Positions 12,087 through 23,020 of a stretch of 64,000 nt of DNA are shown piece after piece; positions within the stretch are counted from its first letter, which is position 1; every line of letters starts with the position of its first letter. Below the pieces are notes generated by a model. It was not told where the DNA came from. It was given only the letters and a program-made list of their open reading frames with translations, and did no database searches. The stretch is from Mucor racemosus (Eukaryota; Mucoromycota; Mucoromycetes; Mucorales; Mucoraceae), in NCBI GenBank assembly GCA_027405735.1, contig JAPEHQ010000017.1:379501-443500 (forward strand), written 5' to 3'. The position numbers were made by a program, and so were the translations under genes.

Positions 12087-13942
12087 TTATCTGCGTTGCT
12101 GTTGTTGATATGCAAAAGACGAACCAGTAGCTGTTATTGGTGCTCGTTGTTGTGGTTGTTGTGTTTGAGGTGGTAAAGAAGGTTGTTGTGGTTGACCAGG
12201 GAATGGAGGTCTTTGATAAAAATTGAGTTGTTGCTGTTCAATCATACTTACTAATGGAAAAACAGGGAAATCAGTTGTCATTTCTTTAGGTGGTACAGGC
12301 GCAACCTTGACCAATCTCCAATTATCTTTCGAATAAGTAGGTGTAATATTTGCATAAGGAGGTAAGTTTTCTGCTCTCTCTGTTGTAGGGAATGAAAATA
12401 TTTTATGAGGTGGTAATGTTCCTCTATACGATGAATCCAAAAGAGGTAAACGGGCCATTGTGCTTTCTATAACGTCTGAATTTGTTGTTGCATTTGGTGG
12501 TAATTTTGCCAACATTTCCAACATGTGTTTTTCCAATGTTTTGGCTATGAAACGATTAGATGTGGTTGAAATATCAAATCACAAAACTTACCAATCTCTA
12601 CTTCTTTTTCCTCTACTGCATCCCATTTAGTTTTTCCTGCACTGAATCTAGATTGTTGATATCGAACAAGTTGTTCTAATAGTTGGCAATTTCTTTCTAA
12701 TTCCTCTGACATATTATCAGGCTCTTTGTTCATAGCTTCTTCAATAGCCTTTAAATCAAATCCTTCTTTTTCGAGCCATAATGCATTTAATTCTTCGTCA
12801 TTTGTTTCCATTTCATTTGTTGTTGTTGTTGTTGTTGTTGTTGCTGCGGGTTTCTCCTCCTTCTCCTCCTCTGGATCTTGCTCTAATTGCTTTTGTTCCC
12901 ATTTCTTAAATCGTTTTGCTGAACGTCCCATAAATGTACCTTCGTATGTTGCATTTGAGCTATTCGAATCAGAAGCTGGTGCAAAACTTGAAAAAGCCCC
13001 AAAATCAAGCCAATTAACTATGATGTTGTGTTAATAGAGATTATTATCAACGAAAACAAACACTTACTAGGTACTATAGGCTTATTTTCATGTCTAACGA
13101 TTTTCGAATAATAGGTGGGTGGTGGTGCAACTACATCTTTCAAAGTAGGTACTTCATTTAAGGCTGCTGGTTGGGCTTTATGAACTATCAACTCATGAAT
13201 ATTGTGTGCTAAAGAATGCTATAGTTAATATTATGCACAATTTGATAAAAATTGATCTATCATTACTTACGATAGTTAGTAATCGGCCCCACAGAAGGAT
13301 CTTTAACAATCATATCTGTAAATGCATATCCATCATTTGTTGGTCTAAACAAAGAGATAAATTCAATCACATTCTCATTATTCTCCAATTTTTCATCGAG
13401 TCGAGATGCTTCTAATGATAAACTGCTGCTTGAATATGTGTATAACTTTTTGAACGCGTCCAATTCAGGAATTGATTTCTTTATAACATGAACACATTTA
13501 GAGAAAACTGTATCTAAATCGGCCTAATGTTGTTGTTTAGTTTTTTGCTCAGAATGATGGCTTATATCATTTTACCTTTAATGAAGCAAAATCTTTGTAT
13601 TTCAATTTATATACGCGCTCTATAACTGTCTCAAAACTAATTGACTCGTCTGCTAATTTGCTCCATAATAAATGCTTCTTATCAACGCTATATAAATAAT
13701 GAATAATGAGTATATTCAAATCAAAGAATTCTGAGACTATGTTTTTACTCTGTAATATGATCAATAAACTGGATCATGACCTTTTGTGTGGAAGAAAGAT
13801 CGGTAGGTGGCTCACGTTTCTTTCTATTATTGAAAGATTTATGACGTTGCTCTTCTGAAGATTCAGCAGCTGTAGATGACCTCCCATTTGAATTAGGAGA
13901 ATCTGTATTAACAGTTGATGAAGCGAACCTTGTTGTAGGCAT
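12087..13942 (-). CDS. RSC58-like chromatin-remodelling subunit (putative)
   Basis: I read six exons on the minus strand: 13942-13749, 13687-13576, 13523-13271, 13208-13068, 13017-12592 and 12544-12087. They join in frame to 527 residues. The N-terminus is low-complexity and basic. Residues about 55-130 form a helical region (LLWSKLADESISFETV, then YKLKYKDFASLK) that resembles the degenerate bromodomain-like N-terminus of fungal Rsc58. Downstream come an FxSFAP segment, a basic patch (GRSAKRFKKW), a run of nine threonines, an acidic helical stretch, and a Pro/Gln-rich tail. Rsc58 is a subunit of the RSC ATP-dependent nucleosome remodeller, in the nucleus. The assignment rests on overall pattern and size (the yeast protein is about 500 residues) and is tentative; another bromodomain-family chromatin protein is possible. 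It is divergent from SRR1 across 567 bp. Confidence 0.5.
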
Positions 13943-14509
13943 ATCTTTGATTAAATAACAAAGAAAAAAAAAGTAGAAACTATGAGAGGGAAAGAAAATC
14001 AAGTATGACAGAAACTCTTAAATTCTCCGCCCTTTTCCTATCCCATGTTACAATGGTCTAGTAGTGTCTTTAGACGTTCTATTGATTATGATACATCGCT
14101 AATTGTCTGCATAGGGTGAAAAGGAGACCGAGTATAGCCATAATTTAACTATAAAATAATATATATATTCAATATTTACGAGACTAAATGATTAGTTGTG
14201 TGGGATCATGATTGTTACTTCAACGTATCATTTATCTCACATTAGTCTTTGAATTGCACTTTGAATTTTTGATATATTTTAATGAAAAAAGCGCTTCAAG
14301 TTGATTTAAATAGTTCTCTCTATATTGTGCTAAAGCAAAAGCTTTTAATATTGAGGCAACCCCTCTAAAAAATCCTTTGAATATTGAAACTAGCTGATTT
14401 TTATTGCTTTTTTTTTTTAATGAAATGGCCTTGCACCTTTGCGTGATTGGATAAATTTGCCGTACTCGACAATTTTTTCAACTCTTTCACAAAATACAAA
14501 TAAAAAGAA
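13943..14509. promoter_or_regulatory. Divergent intergenic region, RSC58-like / SRR1
   Basis: There are 567 bp between two start codons on opposite strands, so it should hold both promoters. It is AT-rich with poly(T) runs near 14407. No specific operator was recognised. Confidence 0.4.
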
Positions 14510-15505
14510 ATGACAGACAAAGTTGAAGAAGATGGCTTTGTCAAAGTAGAACGTTTTAAATACAAGCCAGTTACAAGCAACAAAAAGAAGAACAAAAAGA
14601 ATAACAAGTTTACATTTAAAGATTCAGATGATTGGAATATTGATGATATTTCATTAAACTTGAAGCAACGCAAGTAAGCAATAGTAGTGTCTGAATATGA
14701 GGTTTTTATGTTGATTATTTTGTTATAGGGAAGCGTTGATCACTAGTCGATTCTATAAAGAACTATTAGGTAAATTGCATAATCCATCATTTTCGAACGA
14801 ACTACATATTAACAAGTAATTGATTTAGTGATCTTTGATGATCATTTGATTTCAACGAAGCCACACGATATTGTTTGTTATGGTATTGGATCTATACAAA
14901 AGTCGAAAAATGCACAATTTCAATTTGTTTTGGCATTGTTACTTCGAGAAATGTTAAAGGTAGGTTGCACTCTCTTGTATAAAATTGTATACTAACAACA
15001 AAGGTTTGATAGATTCCTGGCAACATGTATATTTTTGATCCAGTCATGACAGAATTAGATCAAGAGTTATGTATATTGCATGATATTGAAATTATAAAAG
15101 AGAATGAAGATGGAAAACGACTTGCAGAGAAACCAACGCTGTTTTATATGCCTCATTGTGGAAGAGGTTTATATAGTAATACCTTGAGTGCTAATTGGAA
15201 TACGAAGCATCTGTCAAATATTACTATTATTGGTAATAGATTTGACATGTATGTTGGAAGGTAAATACTATATGAATGTGTTTTGATTACTTTTCACTAA
15301 AAATATCAATAGTCAATTGGAAAGAGATCTTAAGAAAGAATGTCCATATCTTATTCCTGCTGTCGAAATTTTAGAAGCTGTATCATTTCCTAAAGAATTT
15401 GATAATAATCAGATCTTTAGTGATCTCTCAATTCAAACTTTTCCTAAAGAAACTATGGAAAAGCTAGAACCTGAATTTTGGTTGAATGTACCAAAAGAGA
15501 TATAG
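14510..15505 (+). CDS. SRR1: SRR1-like domain protein
   Basis: Five exons (14510-14673, 14729-14769, 14829-14959, 15013-15260, 15313-15505) join in frame to 258 residues. After a lysine-rich N-terminus comes the SRR1 domain. Its hallmarks are CYGIGS followed by an AQFQFVLALLL helix, YIFDPVMTELD, NEDGK, and the diagnostic FYMPHCGRGLY...NW and IGNRFD motifs. SRR1 proteins were named for a plant light/clock regulator; the fungal and animal members (budding yeast Ber1) are tied to microtubule/heme phenotypes, and the biochemical role is unsettled. The length is typical of the fungal family. The 59-bp second intron (14770-14828) must be spliced, because reading through it meets a stop. The gene converges with PUP1, the stops being 51 bp apart. 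Confidence 0.9.
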
Positions 15506-15556
15506 ATTATTGTAGAATAAAAAAAAGAAAAATTATTATTTTATTTATTTAAAACT

Positions 15557-16602
15557 TTACAATGAGATATCCATTGAATCACCCTCAGCTACAGTAGCAA
15601 ACTTTTCAATTGAGGTCTTCAACACAGCTGTTGTACCTCTGGGGAAACGATAACTTTGTTCCTTAACTCCACGTTCATTAGGACGAGCATGATTACGAAG
15701 GTAATCAGCATCATCCTTTGTAATTACACAAACATCAACATTTGAACCTGATCCAAGATCGTTAAAGATACCAGCTTCAATAGCTTCTTGAACGATATCG
15801 ATAGCTTCTTGACGTTCCATGTTGGGTTTCCATTTACTTTCAAATACACTCATTGCTGCCAAAGAACCTGAACCCATGGTAACGTAAGGTAATTTATCGG
15901 TACTTCCGTGAGGGTAAACAGTATATAACTGAGGTCCAGTAGCATCAAAACCACCTAAAACAAGGGCAGCACCAATATGACCTTGATATCTAGGGTAAAT
16001 TGTTTAGACGCTTAATTCACTTTTTTGTATATCAATAAATCTTTTCTTTACTTGTAAAGCATTTGCTTCAATAATGTCATGGCTGTAACGACACGAGGCT
16101 TTCTACCAGTTGACAAACTATGCAATTCGATTTGAGAACTAATAAGATTGGTAGTGAATTCTGTATCTGCGGCAGTACCAGCACCACAACAATAACTATC
16201 GAAAAAGGTTAATAATCCATTTTTTTTCAATATTTTATTAATCTTACATGTTGGGAGCAATGTAATGAATCTTTTCACAGTTTTTATCTGCAACAATAGG
16301 TCCTTCAGTAGCTCTGGTATCAGCACCTAAACAAATACCATCCTAATGCAACACTTTAACAATCTCATCACATTATCCAGAGCCTTTATATCTATCTCTT
16401 ACTTTGAAAACGACACCGACAATAGTGGTACCGGTACTGGTAGCTTTGGGAGGTTTAGCACCATTGGACTCGAGTGCCTTATTTCTAGAAAGTTTATATA
16501 AATTAGATATTGACAAATTCCGATGGAAATGCATTCCAAAATTTACCTTGTGTAATTTTCAAAGCTGAAACCGCCCTTTCCTAAAGTTGTCTTGGTAGCC
16601 AT
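15557..16602 (-). CDS. PUP1: 20S proteasome subunit beta-2 (trypsin-like)
   Basis: Five exons (16602-16547, 16484-16403, 16342-16248, 16195-16052, 15989-15557) join in frame to 269 residues, close to yeast Pup1 (about 261). The propeptide ends at G37 and the mature enzyme starts at T38 ([12 protein letters not shown]). Family catalytic residues are in place: Thr1 = T38, Asp17 = D54 in GADTRAT, and Lys33 = K70. The GSGS motif near the start of the last third is present. Beta-2 carries the trypsin-like site of the 20S core, cleaving after basic residues; the propeptide is removed autocatalytically during assembly. The gene follows RNase H1 in the same direction (297 bp apart) and converges with SRR1. 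Nothing suggests damage. Confidence 0.95.
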
Positions 16603-16899
16603 TCTTATTTTTTATTATATGAAATAGTTAAATATATGTAATATTTCAAGAAAGAAACAATAAATGTGCAGTTGTGTAGAAGTTAACTGCATGCGTAAGG
16701 TCTGATAGACGCGTAATTGTTTCGATGTCACATTGAAGCCCAGTGATGATACGCTGGATCGAAGCTTTGCTCTAGTTGGTAGTAACAAAGGCTCCATACC
16801 AAAAGGTCTCACAATAATATCAAGCATTAGATGTAGCTGTTATTAATTTTTTGGAATCGAAACTTTATTAAATAATATAACTTAAATGCAATATAAAGC
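16603..16899. promoter_or_regulatory. PUP1 upstream region
   Basis: These 297 bp separate the RNase H1 stop from the PUP1 start and must contain the PUP1 promoter and the RNase H1 3' end. I did not recognise a proteasome-associated control element by eye. Confidence 0.35.
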
Positions 16900-17757
16900 T
16901 TAATTCATTTGTGCACCTGCTACAGCTAATTGATCTGCCTTCTCATTACCCTCAAATCCACTATGGCCAGGGACATAGGTAAATTTAACTTCTGCCTGTC
17001 TCTGTTTTATCAAATTGACAATAGGCTCAAACAAATCTCTATTCTGAACTTCCTTTCCATTCGAAGCAACCCAATTCTTTTTAATCCAATTTTTACACCA
17101 AACGGTGGATGCATTGATAACATATTGAGAATCGGTTCTTATTTCTAATGGTTGCTTACTATCTTTTGTTTTTTCCAATACATGAAGCACAGCCATTGCC
17201 TCTGCTCTTTGATTCGTTTGACGCTCACCTTTTAATCGAGCACTTACATTGCGAGGGTCATTATCGCCCCAATACACGCCGTATCCGGCACGAGCGTGTG
17301 ATTTGCCATTGTTGGATGAAGCACCGTCAGTATACACCACTGCATAAGGTTCTTTCTTTGAAAAGGTAGGCTTACGATCAAGCCCTGTATTTTGCAATTT
17401 TAGGGGTCTCTCATTATCAGCAGGCTCTTGTTTTCTCTTCAAGCCTGCTGAAGAAGCAGTAGACTGAGGAGGTTTTGTTAATCGAGGATTGGTAATAGTA
17501 GTGGTAAGAGGCGCTTCTCGGCTAAATTGCTTAAATATATTTACTCTAGTTGCTTGGAATTTTGGCTCTGGTTCTGGAGGATTGAAATTGGCTGTTGGTT
17601 CACCCAAATTTACGAATGTCTCTGCTTCAAGCAATGTTTTAAACTTTTTATATTGGGCGTTTCTAAATCCTTTAACTTGTTGTTGGCATTCATCCCATGT
17701 ATTGTACACACCAGGCTTTTTTCCAATCATTACTGCATAATAATATTCGGAACCCAT
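16900..17757 (-). CDS. RNH1: Ribonuclease H1
   Basis: A single exon encodes 285 residues. Residues 4-52 form the hybrid-binding domain (YYAVMIGKKPGVYNTWDEC, then the VKGFRNAQYKKF core), which recognises RNA-DNA hybrids. A Pro/Thr/Lys-rich linker follows. The RNase H fold occupies about 137-285 with all acidic catalytic residues visible: D144 (YTDGASS), E186 (QRAE), D209 (RTDSQYV), D265 (EKADQLA), plus H255 (PGHSG). The enzyme cleaves the RNA strand of RNA-DNA hybrids in nucleus and/or mitochondria, limiting R-loops. I see no obvious mitochondrial presequence ahead of the chosen start. It is intronless, unlike most genes in this window. Confidence 0.95.
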   Translation of the reverse strand: MGSEYYYAVMIGKKPGVYNTWDECQQQVKGFRNAQYKKFKTLLEAETFVNLGEPTANFNPPEPEPKFQATRVNIFKQFSREAPLTTTITNPRLTKPPQSTASSAGLKRKQEPADNERPLKLQNTGLDRKPTFSKKEPYAVVYTDGASSNNGKSHARAGYGVYWGDNDPRNVSARLKGERQTNQRAEAMAVLHVLEKTKDSKQPLEIRTDSQYVINASTVWCKNWIKKNWVASNGKEVQNRDLFEPIVNLIKQRQAEVKFTYVPGHSGFEGNEKADQLAVAGAQMN

Positions 17758-18302
17758 GGTAGTTGTTAAAAATCGCTTAGATACAATTCGAAAAATGATG
17801 AAAAAATTAGAAAAAAAAAAAAGGAAAGTGGCCTATATGAAAAGCCTCCAACGACATTTGCTATATAAAGCTTCCGTGTACGGGGCTTGAACCATCCTGT
17901 CCTCGTTTAATCAGTAGGCGTCTCTCCACATTTGGATATTTTGCTTTCGTTTGCGTAGTAGGAGAAGCTCGTCCTTTAGATTGCTTTGATGTCCTAGTAT
18001 CGATCATCAAAAAATATTCATCAGAGTCTAAATGGTGGTTTCAAATGATGTATTAGAATGGCTAGTAAATTTTTCTATAAATTTGATCCCAAAAAGAGTG
18101 TAATGGCCATATAACAGAGTTTTAGTAGTATTTTACAGTACATAAAATAACGATAACAACATCTTGAGGATACAACTACAGTAGCACCATATCTAGATTC
18201 TGATATAACAAACTGCTCGATGGAAATTTGAATTTCAGAAAAATTCAAAATTTCAATCTTCAAAATCGGAGCGTCTCATTTTTTCTAATAATTAGCTCCA
18301 TA
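17758..18302. other. Intergenic DNA between RNH1 and repeat C2
   Basis: The first 100-150 bp presumably hold the RNH1 promoter. No further gene was recognised. A stretch at about 17880-17935 contains a tRNA T-loop-like word but does not fold (see the rejected list). Confidence 0.4.
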
Positions 18303-19612
18303 CTAAACACTTCTTAAGATACACCTTAGACACTGCTAAACAGATATGAATTGGCTGCATTATCCTACCTATTCCTAAATTTATTTTATATCTCACGAAA
18401 AACTCAAAAACGCATAAAATTCACTGCTTTTCCCTTGAAAACTGGGTCTCACTTTTCATCCCTGCTCTATTTTTATTTTTCACTAGATAACACCAAGAAA
18501 AAATTATATGCCAATGTACCTGAGATGTTCAGCTTTAATCTAAAAACAAGTATCCGAAAATATCCTATTTTTTGCAGTTGGTATTAATTTTTCAGTGCTA
18601 AGGTTTCAGATTTTTTACGCGTATTTCACTGCTAATGGATTGAAAACTTTAGGGCTTCATATCTCCAAAAAAAATTAAGCTATACTAACACTTTTTAATA
18701 ATTAAACTTACTTGTTTTGAAGTGCTCTATAACATATTTTAATATAAAAAAATTCTGAGCACTTTTATTTTTTTTTCATTTTTTGGCATTTCTATAGTAG
18801 GTTTCAAAATATTGGTTAAATTGAGCAGCATTTTTTTTGCATTCATGTCATGAAGCTCGTTAAGCTCTCTCGGATTCAATTTAGAGTTTTTCAAAATATT
18901 GATTTTTCGTGGAGATATCCTCAAAAATGTGTACAAAAGGTACCTCCATTTCTAGCTTCCATTTTCCCCTTATATACCCTCATCCCAAATTCTGAAACAG
19001 AAAAAAATTGAAGAAAAACCTTGTTTTCTCTACGACAGATGTAGCTAAAAGGTATTGCAATAGCTCAATCGATTGATAATTTTTTTGCGCATCATCTCAA
19101 TTAATTGTATATTAAATATGCTTATAAAAAGTGATGTGTATCTTCAAAAAACCTCCAAAATTTCAATTGCATTTTACGCAACATTTAATGTAAAATGTTT
19201 GTCTGAATTTTATTTAGATGGATGCAGAATCCAAAACTGTACAAATACTATTTAACACGCTAGGCCGACTTACTTTGCAGCTCATGAGCATTTAGCCATT
19301 TTTGTTTTTTGAATCATTTTTCGTCCATTTTTTAAAATAAATTTTAAAATCCCGTTATGATAGGGTTTAAGCTGTAATAAGAACTGTTATTTTGATTATC
19401 TCGATAAAAAATCAATATTTTTCGATGAAATAAAAAATGCAGAGTAGCTTAGGGTTGGACCTACCTTGCAAAAACAAAATATTAGCACCTCAATTTAGGT
19501 GCTCAATTTTTAATAATCAATTTTAGGTCCATCTTGGTCAATTTTTGGCCAATGCATTTATATTCTGATATTAATATTTCTATTTTCCGAGAGATATTAA
19601 TGGTCTATAGTA
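18303..19612 (+). repeat. Repeat C2, putative LTR (inverted copy of C1)
   Basis: It is nearly identical to the reverse complement of 9494-10803 and of the same length (about 1310 bp). It has the same orientation as the two C copies at 58.4 and 62.3 kb. About 370 bp downstream (19981-20040) a short stretch matches the leader that precedes the gag-like ORF at 59791 (shared GAAGATTT(T/C)ACGTAATT(C/T)GACT). This supports the reading that C2 was once the 5' LTR of a related element. Confidence 0.7.
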
Positions 19613-19694
19613 GCATTGGTGGTGTCGAGCCGGGTTTTGCCATGCATCCAAATTTACTGGTATAAGCTGGGCTCGACAACATCCCTAGTCTATA
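19607..19694. mobile_element. Small hairpin-forming insertion (MITE-like)
   Basis: A short unit flanked by TCTATAG on both sides (about 19604 and 19690) contains facing arms GTGTCGAGCCGGG and GCTGGGCTCGACAAC, which pair over 10-12 bp. It sits at the end of C2. A tiny non-autonomous element is one explanation. C1 has a different sequence beyond the same point. Confidence 0.35.
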
Positions 19695-20110
19695 GAGTGA
19701 AGATACGTGTAATGAGTCAAACATTTCAGTTTCATTCATGCAAAACCTTGCCTCATTCCTTATATAAATATTACAACGAAATCATTACATGATCCCTTGT
19801 AGAATTATCTGTCTTGTTACACTCCCTTTACTTTTATTTGTTCACTAATAAGTATCTAATTTACAAATAAGAACACCAACCTTCATCAATCCAGTGATCA
19901 CCAATTTATAATAGCAAGAATAATATCTATAAGCATATTATCCACCTTTGTTGTTAGTCCAAAATTAAAGATCATTACAGTACGTTTTTGAAGATTTTAC
20001 GTAATTCGACTTAATATTGTGTGAAAACATTTGAAAACAATTTAAAAACCATCTGAAACCTACTTTTTACAGCTGTTGCATGACACTATATTATTGCATC
20101 ATTCCAGTGG
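19613..20110. other. Remnant of element leader plus small palindromic insertion
   Basis: A hairpin-prone insertion (19617-19690) interrupts the junction between C2 and a leader-like stretch at 19981-20040. The rest is AT-rich DNA without a gene. Confidence 0.45.
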
Positions 20111-20441
20111 TTAGTCAATCAAGTAACTATCAAATCAACATCCAAGCACATTTAGTGCGGCATTAAAACAAGACAACTCACAAGCTCTGCAAGCACGGTT
20201 AAATTATGATTGATCCATTTCAATCCATAGATTACTATCAAACAGATCTAATGGTTCAATAGTGCCTTAAATTACATCTCAGGATCTCAATGTCAAATCA
20301 ATATAAAAGGCCATACTTTTATATCTAAATAAACGATATCTTGTTTTTATTATACAGTTGAAGAACTGATTAATTACTCATTCTTTTATAATTGTATTCT
20401 TTTATAAGTACTATTTATCAATCCTGAAAATATACGACAGT
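20111..20441 (-). repeat. Repeat fragment A, right copy
   Basis: This is the inverted counterpart of 1885-2230. It abuts repeat B with only a few bases between (join near 20441-20446), unlike on the left side. Confidence 0.65.
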
Positions 20442-20445
20442 GTGA

Positions 20446-22067
20446 TGGAAATCGCAGCATTTTGATGGATAGAAATTCCAAGACCAAGATGTTGTGTTTG
20501 CTTCAGGGTTTGCAAAAGGGTTCAAAAGCATTCTTCATTAAACTCAACTAGATGTTGAATACTCACTATATGCGATTAATATCATTTTGTCTTTTATTTA
20601 ATTGTTATATTGTTTAAAATCAAGCTTTTCATAGCTTATAACAATGACAATGGCATGTTTTTGGTTTTAGATTGACATTTACAGAATCATAAGGCGGGCT
20701 GATGACACGTTTGATACTACTGTAAATAAAACCAGTCAATTTAATTTATGAAATTTGACTGCAAATACCGAGGAACCATTTGTAAGTACTTAATAAGTTG
20801 GTTCTAATAAAGTATTAAATAAATTGGTTTGGGACAAAGAGGGCAGAAAGGCGACAATAGATTCCAGTGCTGGCCATCATGTTTATGTTTATGTTTATGA
20901 TATTGGAGAGGTAAGACTAAAACTTAATGTAAATCACCTCTAACGCAATAATTATAAAGTAAGACTATATTATCATCAAACAAACTACTACACAATATTA
21001 ACAAGTATAAAGATTTACTGTAATAAGCTTGAATCAAGTGGGTACAGCATTGTAAATTCTTGAAAAAGTTCTCAAGTATTATAAAATCTCTTATTTTTAA
21101 GACTTACAAAGCTTATAAGCGGAATATTAATTTAGAAAATTTTTTTTGTCCAGATCATCAATTTTGACATTTTTTAATTTTTTTTTCTGGTTTTGCAAAT
21201 TTAGAGCTAATTATACTACCAATTATAAAAACAAAAAATATACACATATAAAAAAATTGGCGCTCTATTTGCTCAATAAAAAATAACAAGCATTTTTATT
21301 TCATAATATTACATGAAAATCCTTTGATCAAAAAACCGTTTTTCGGCCAAAAATGCTAAGTTTCATTACTTAACATTTCATATTAAGCTTTTATAAAATG
21401 TGTATTAGTCATGGCTACAATTTTCTCTCACAATGTAGTATATTTAAACGTTGATTTTGGTATCAAAAGTTAATTTTTCTGTTTTTTGATCTAAATTATG
21501 AGTGCTGGTAAGGATAAAATGAGCCCCGAAAAATGTCTGCTACAAAGTCTTAATTTTCAGACCGTACATGGTTAAATATAATAAAAGTTTAAAAAAACCG
21601 CTTTTTTATTTAAAACTTAGATATATACCATAGTATAAGAGACTTAGCCGTTCAATCTTGCTATGCTCAATTACGGCGTTGCTCTATGGGCTCGCTTGTG
21701 CAATTTTTTAATGAATTTGTGATATGACAACCGGTTTTTCTAGTAGAAAATTATATGTTTCTATTATAGTAACAGATATTGCCTATTTTGCTTAGTCTAT
21801 GGTTCATACGTTGTAATGCTGCTTTTACATTGCAATTTAGCAGGGTTTTAATTGCGCTAAATAATGTAAAGCCTTGAAAATTCTTTTCTACGTATGTTGT
21901 TCCTCTCTTTTTGTTTTTATATTATTACAAGAATATATTCACGGTTTGATAAGACATATCAGAATATCAAGCTAGTATTCTTTTCTTTTATCTGAATACG
22001 CATGCTAACATTAAGGAATTCATATTTTTAATATAATAGGTAGCAGTCTATACTAGAGACTGATATT
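20446..22067. repeat. Repeat B, right copy (inverted)
   Basis: This is the inverted copy of 4912-6563. It is embedded between A and E, which on the left are separated by unrelated DNA. It therefore looks like a unit inserted into an older A-E element, or a block kept here and moved away on the left. Confidence 0.75.
20671..20910 (+). pseudogene. Dynein intermediate chain-like fragment (right copy in repeat B)
   Basis: This is the counterpart of the fragment at 6092-6326. It lies between TTTTAG and a GTAAGA donor and has the same landmarks: ANTEEPF, NKLVWDKEGRK and an expanded VYVYVYDIGE end. It shares the double stop with the left copy and has its own further changes (for example ADDTFDTT and an extra His). 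Sharing the stops means that the fragment was already broken, or was never translated, before B was duplicated. Confidence 0.55.
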
Positions 22068-22072
22068 TTTAT

Positions 22073-22290
22073 TTATTAAAGTTGCACTTGATGCGCAGTG
22101 AATATACAAATAACTTATCTTGAGTTCGTTAACCAACAGCTGTTTTTGAAGGAGTAGAGGACATGTTTTTTTTAGCGAAACCACCTCTTCCTTTGCTTGA
22201 AAAAAAAATAGCAGCTGAAAAATGCTTGCAACCAATGGATATTAATCCAAATGGGCTGCAAGATCCAAGGTATATACTACAGCTGTAACA
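22073..22290 (-). repeat. Repeat fragment E, right copy
   Basis: It is the inverted and diverged counterpart of 1405-1620 and lies directly next to B. Confidence 0.55.
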
Positions 22291-23020
22291 GTATTCAGAG
22301 CTATAATTTTAGCATTTCATTGTTTTGTTGATTAAATCGTAGCAATCAAGCATCCACTTTTTTCTAGTAGGTTTTGCGGCTCAGCTGACCATTTAAAATT
22401 AGAAGTAGCACTTTTTAAATCAGCCAGAACCAGCATATATGGCAATGTCAACTACCAAAATTAACAAGTAAACGTCCTATTTATATGGTATTAGCAAAGT
22501 TGTAGTGCAATGTGCTCCATGTACATCTATTGTTCAAAAAAGATCAGATTTTAAATATTGGTTCAATAAATAATTATAATATCCTGAATCAGTTGCTTTA
22601 TTAATAGATAAGCAGTAGTTAATGATAAAGCAAATCTGAACTGCGTTCCTCCTTTTATCGTATTATGAGCATAAACTACTGATCAATTTAAGTATTATAT
22701 TCAATTAATATCATAAGGATTATTAACGTAATGAAAGCATGATTTTTTCTTTTTTTTTTTAGTATATTTACACTAGGATTTGAGGTTCATGCAAATTGTG
22801 GATATAAAATTACGTACGATACATGATGATTATTAAGAAGAGAATGGAAATCAGACCTGCGTACAACGAGATGGTATGATGAGAGAAGCGATATTATGGT
22901 ATGAAATGAGAAAAAAAACAAAGGTAGTATGTAATGAAAGTTATATGTTTCTTTGGTATTAACTATGTGTGTGTGTGTGGGGGTGGGTGGGTGGGAGAAA
23001 GGGGTATGGAATATGACTTT
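22291..23020. other. Intergenic DNA with GT/GGGT tract
   Basis: No gene was recognised. A (TG)n run followed by GGGTGGGTGGGTGGG lies at about 22966-22996, just past the 3' end of the FHA kinase gene; its G-runs could form a quadruplex on the + strand. Confidence 0.5.

Noticed and set aside
12726..13034. + strand ORF with poly-Val
   Set aside because: It is the antisense of the poly-Thr tract in the RSC58-like gene.
17871..17960. Possible tRNA on the minus strand near RNH1
   Set aside because: A GGTTCAAGCC T-loop-like word is present, but the T stem, acceptor stem and anticodon arm do not pair.
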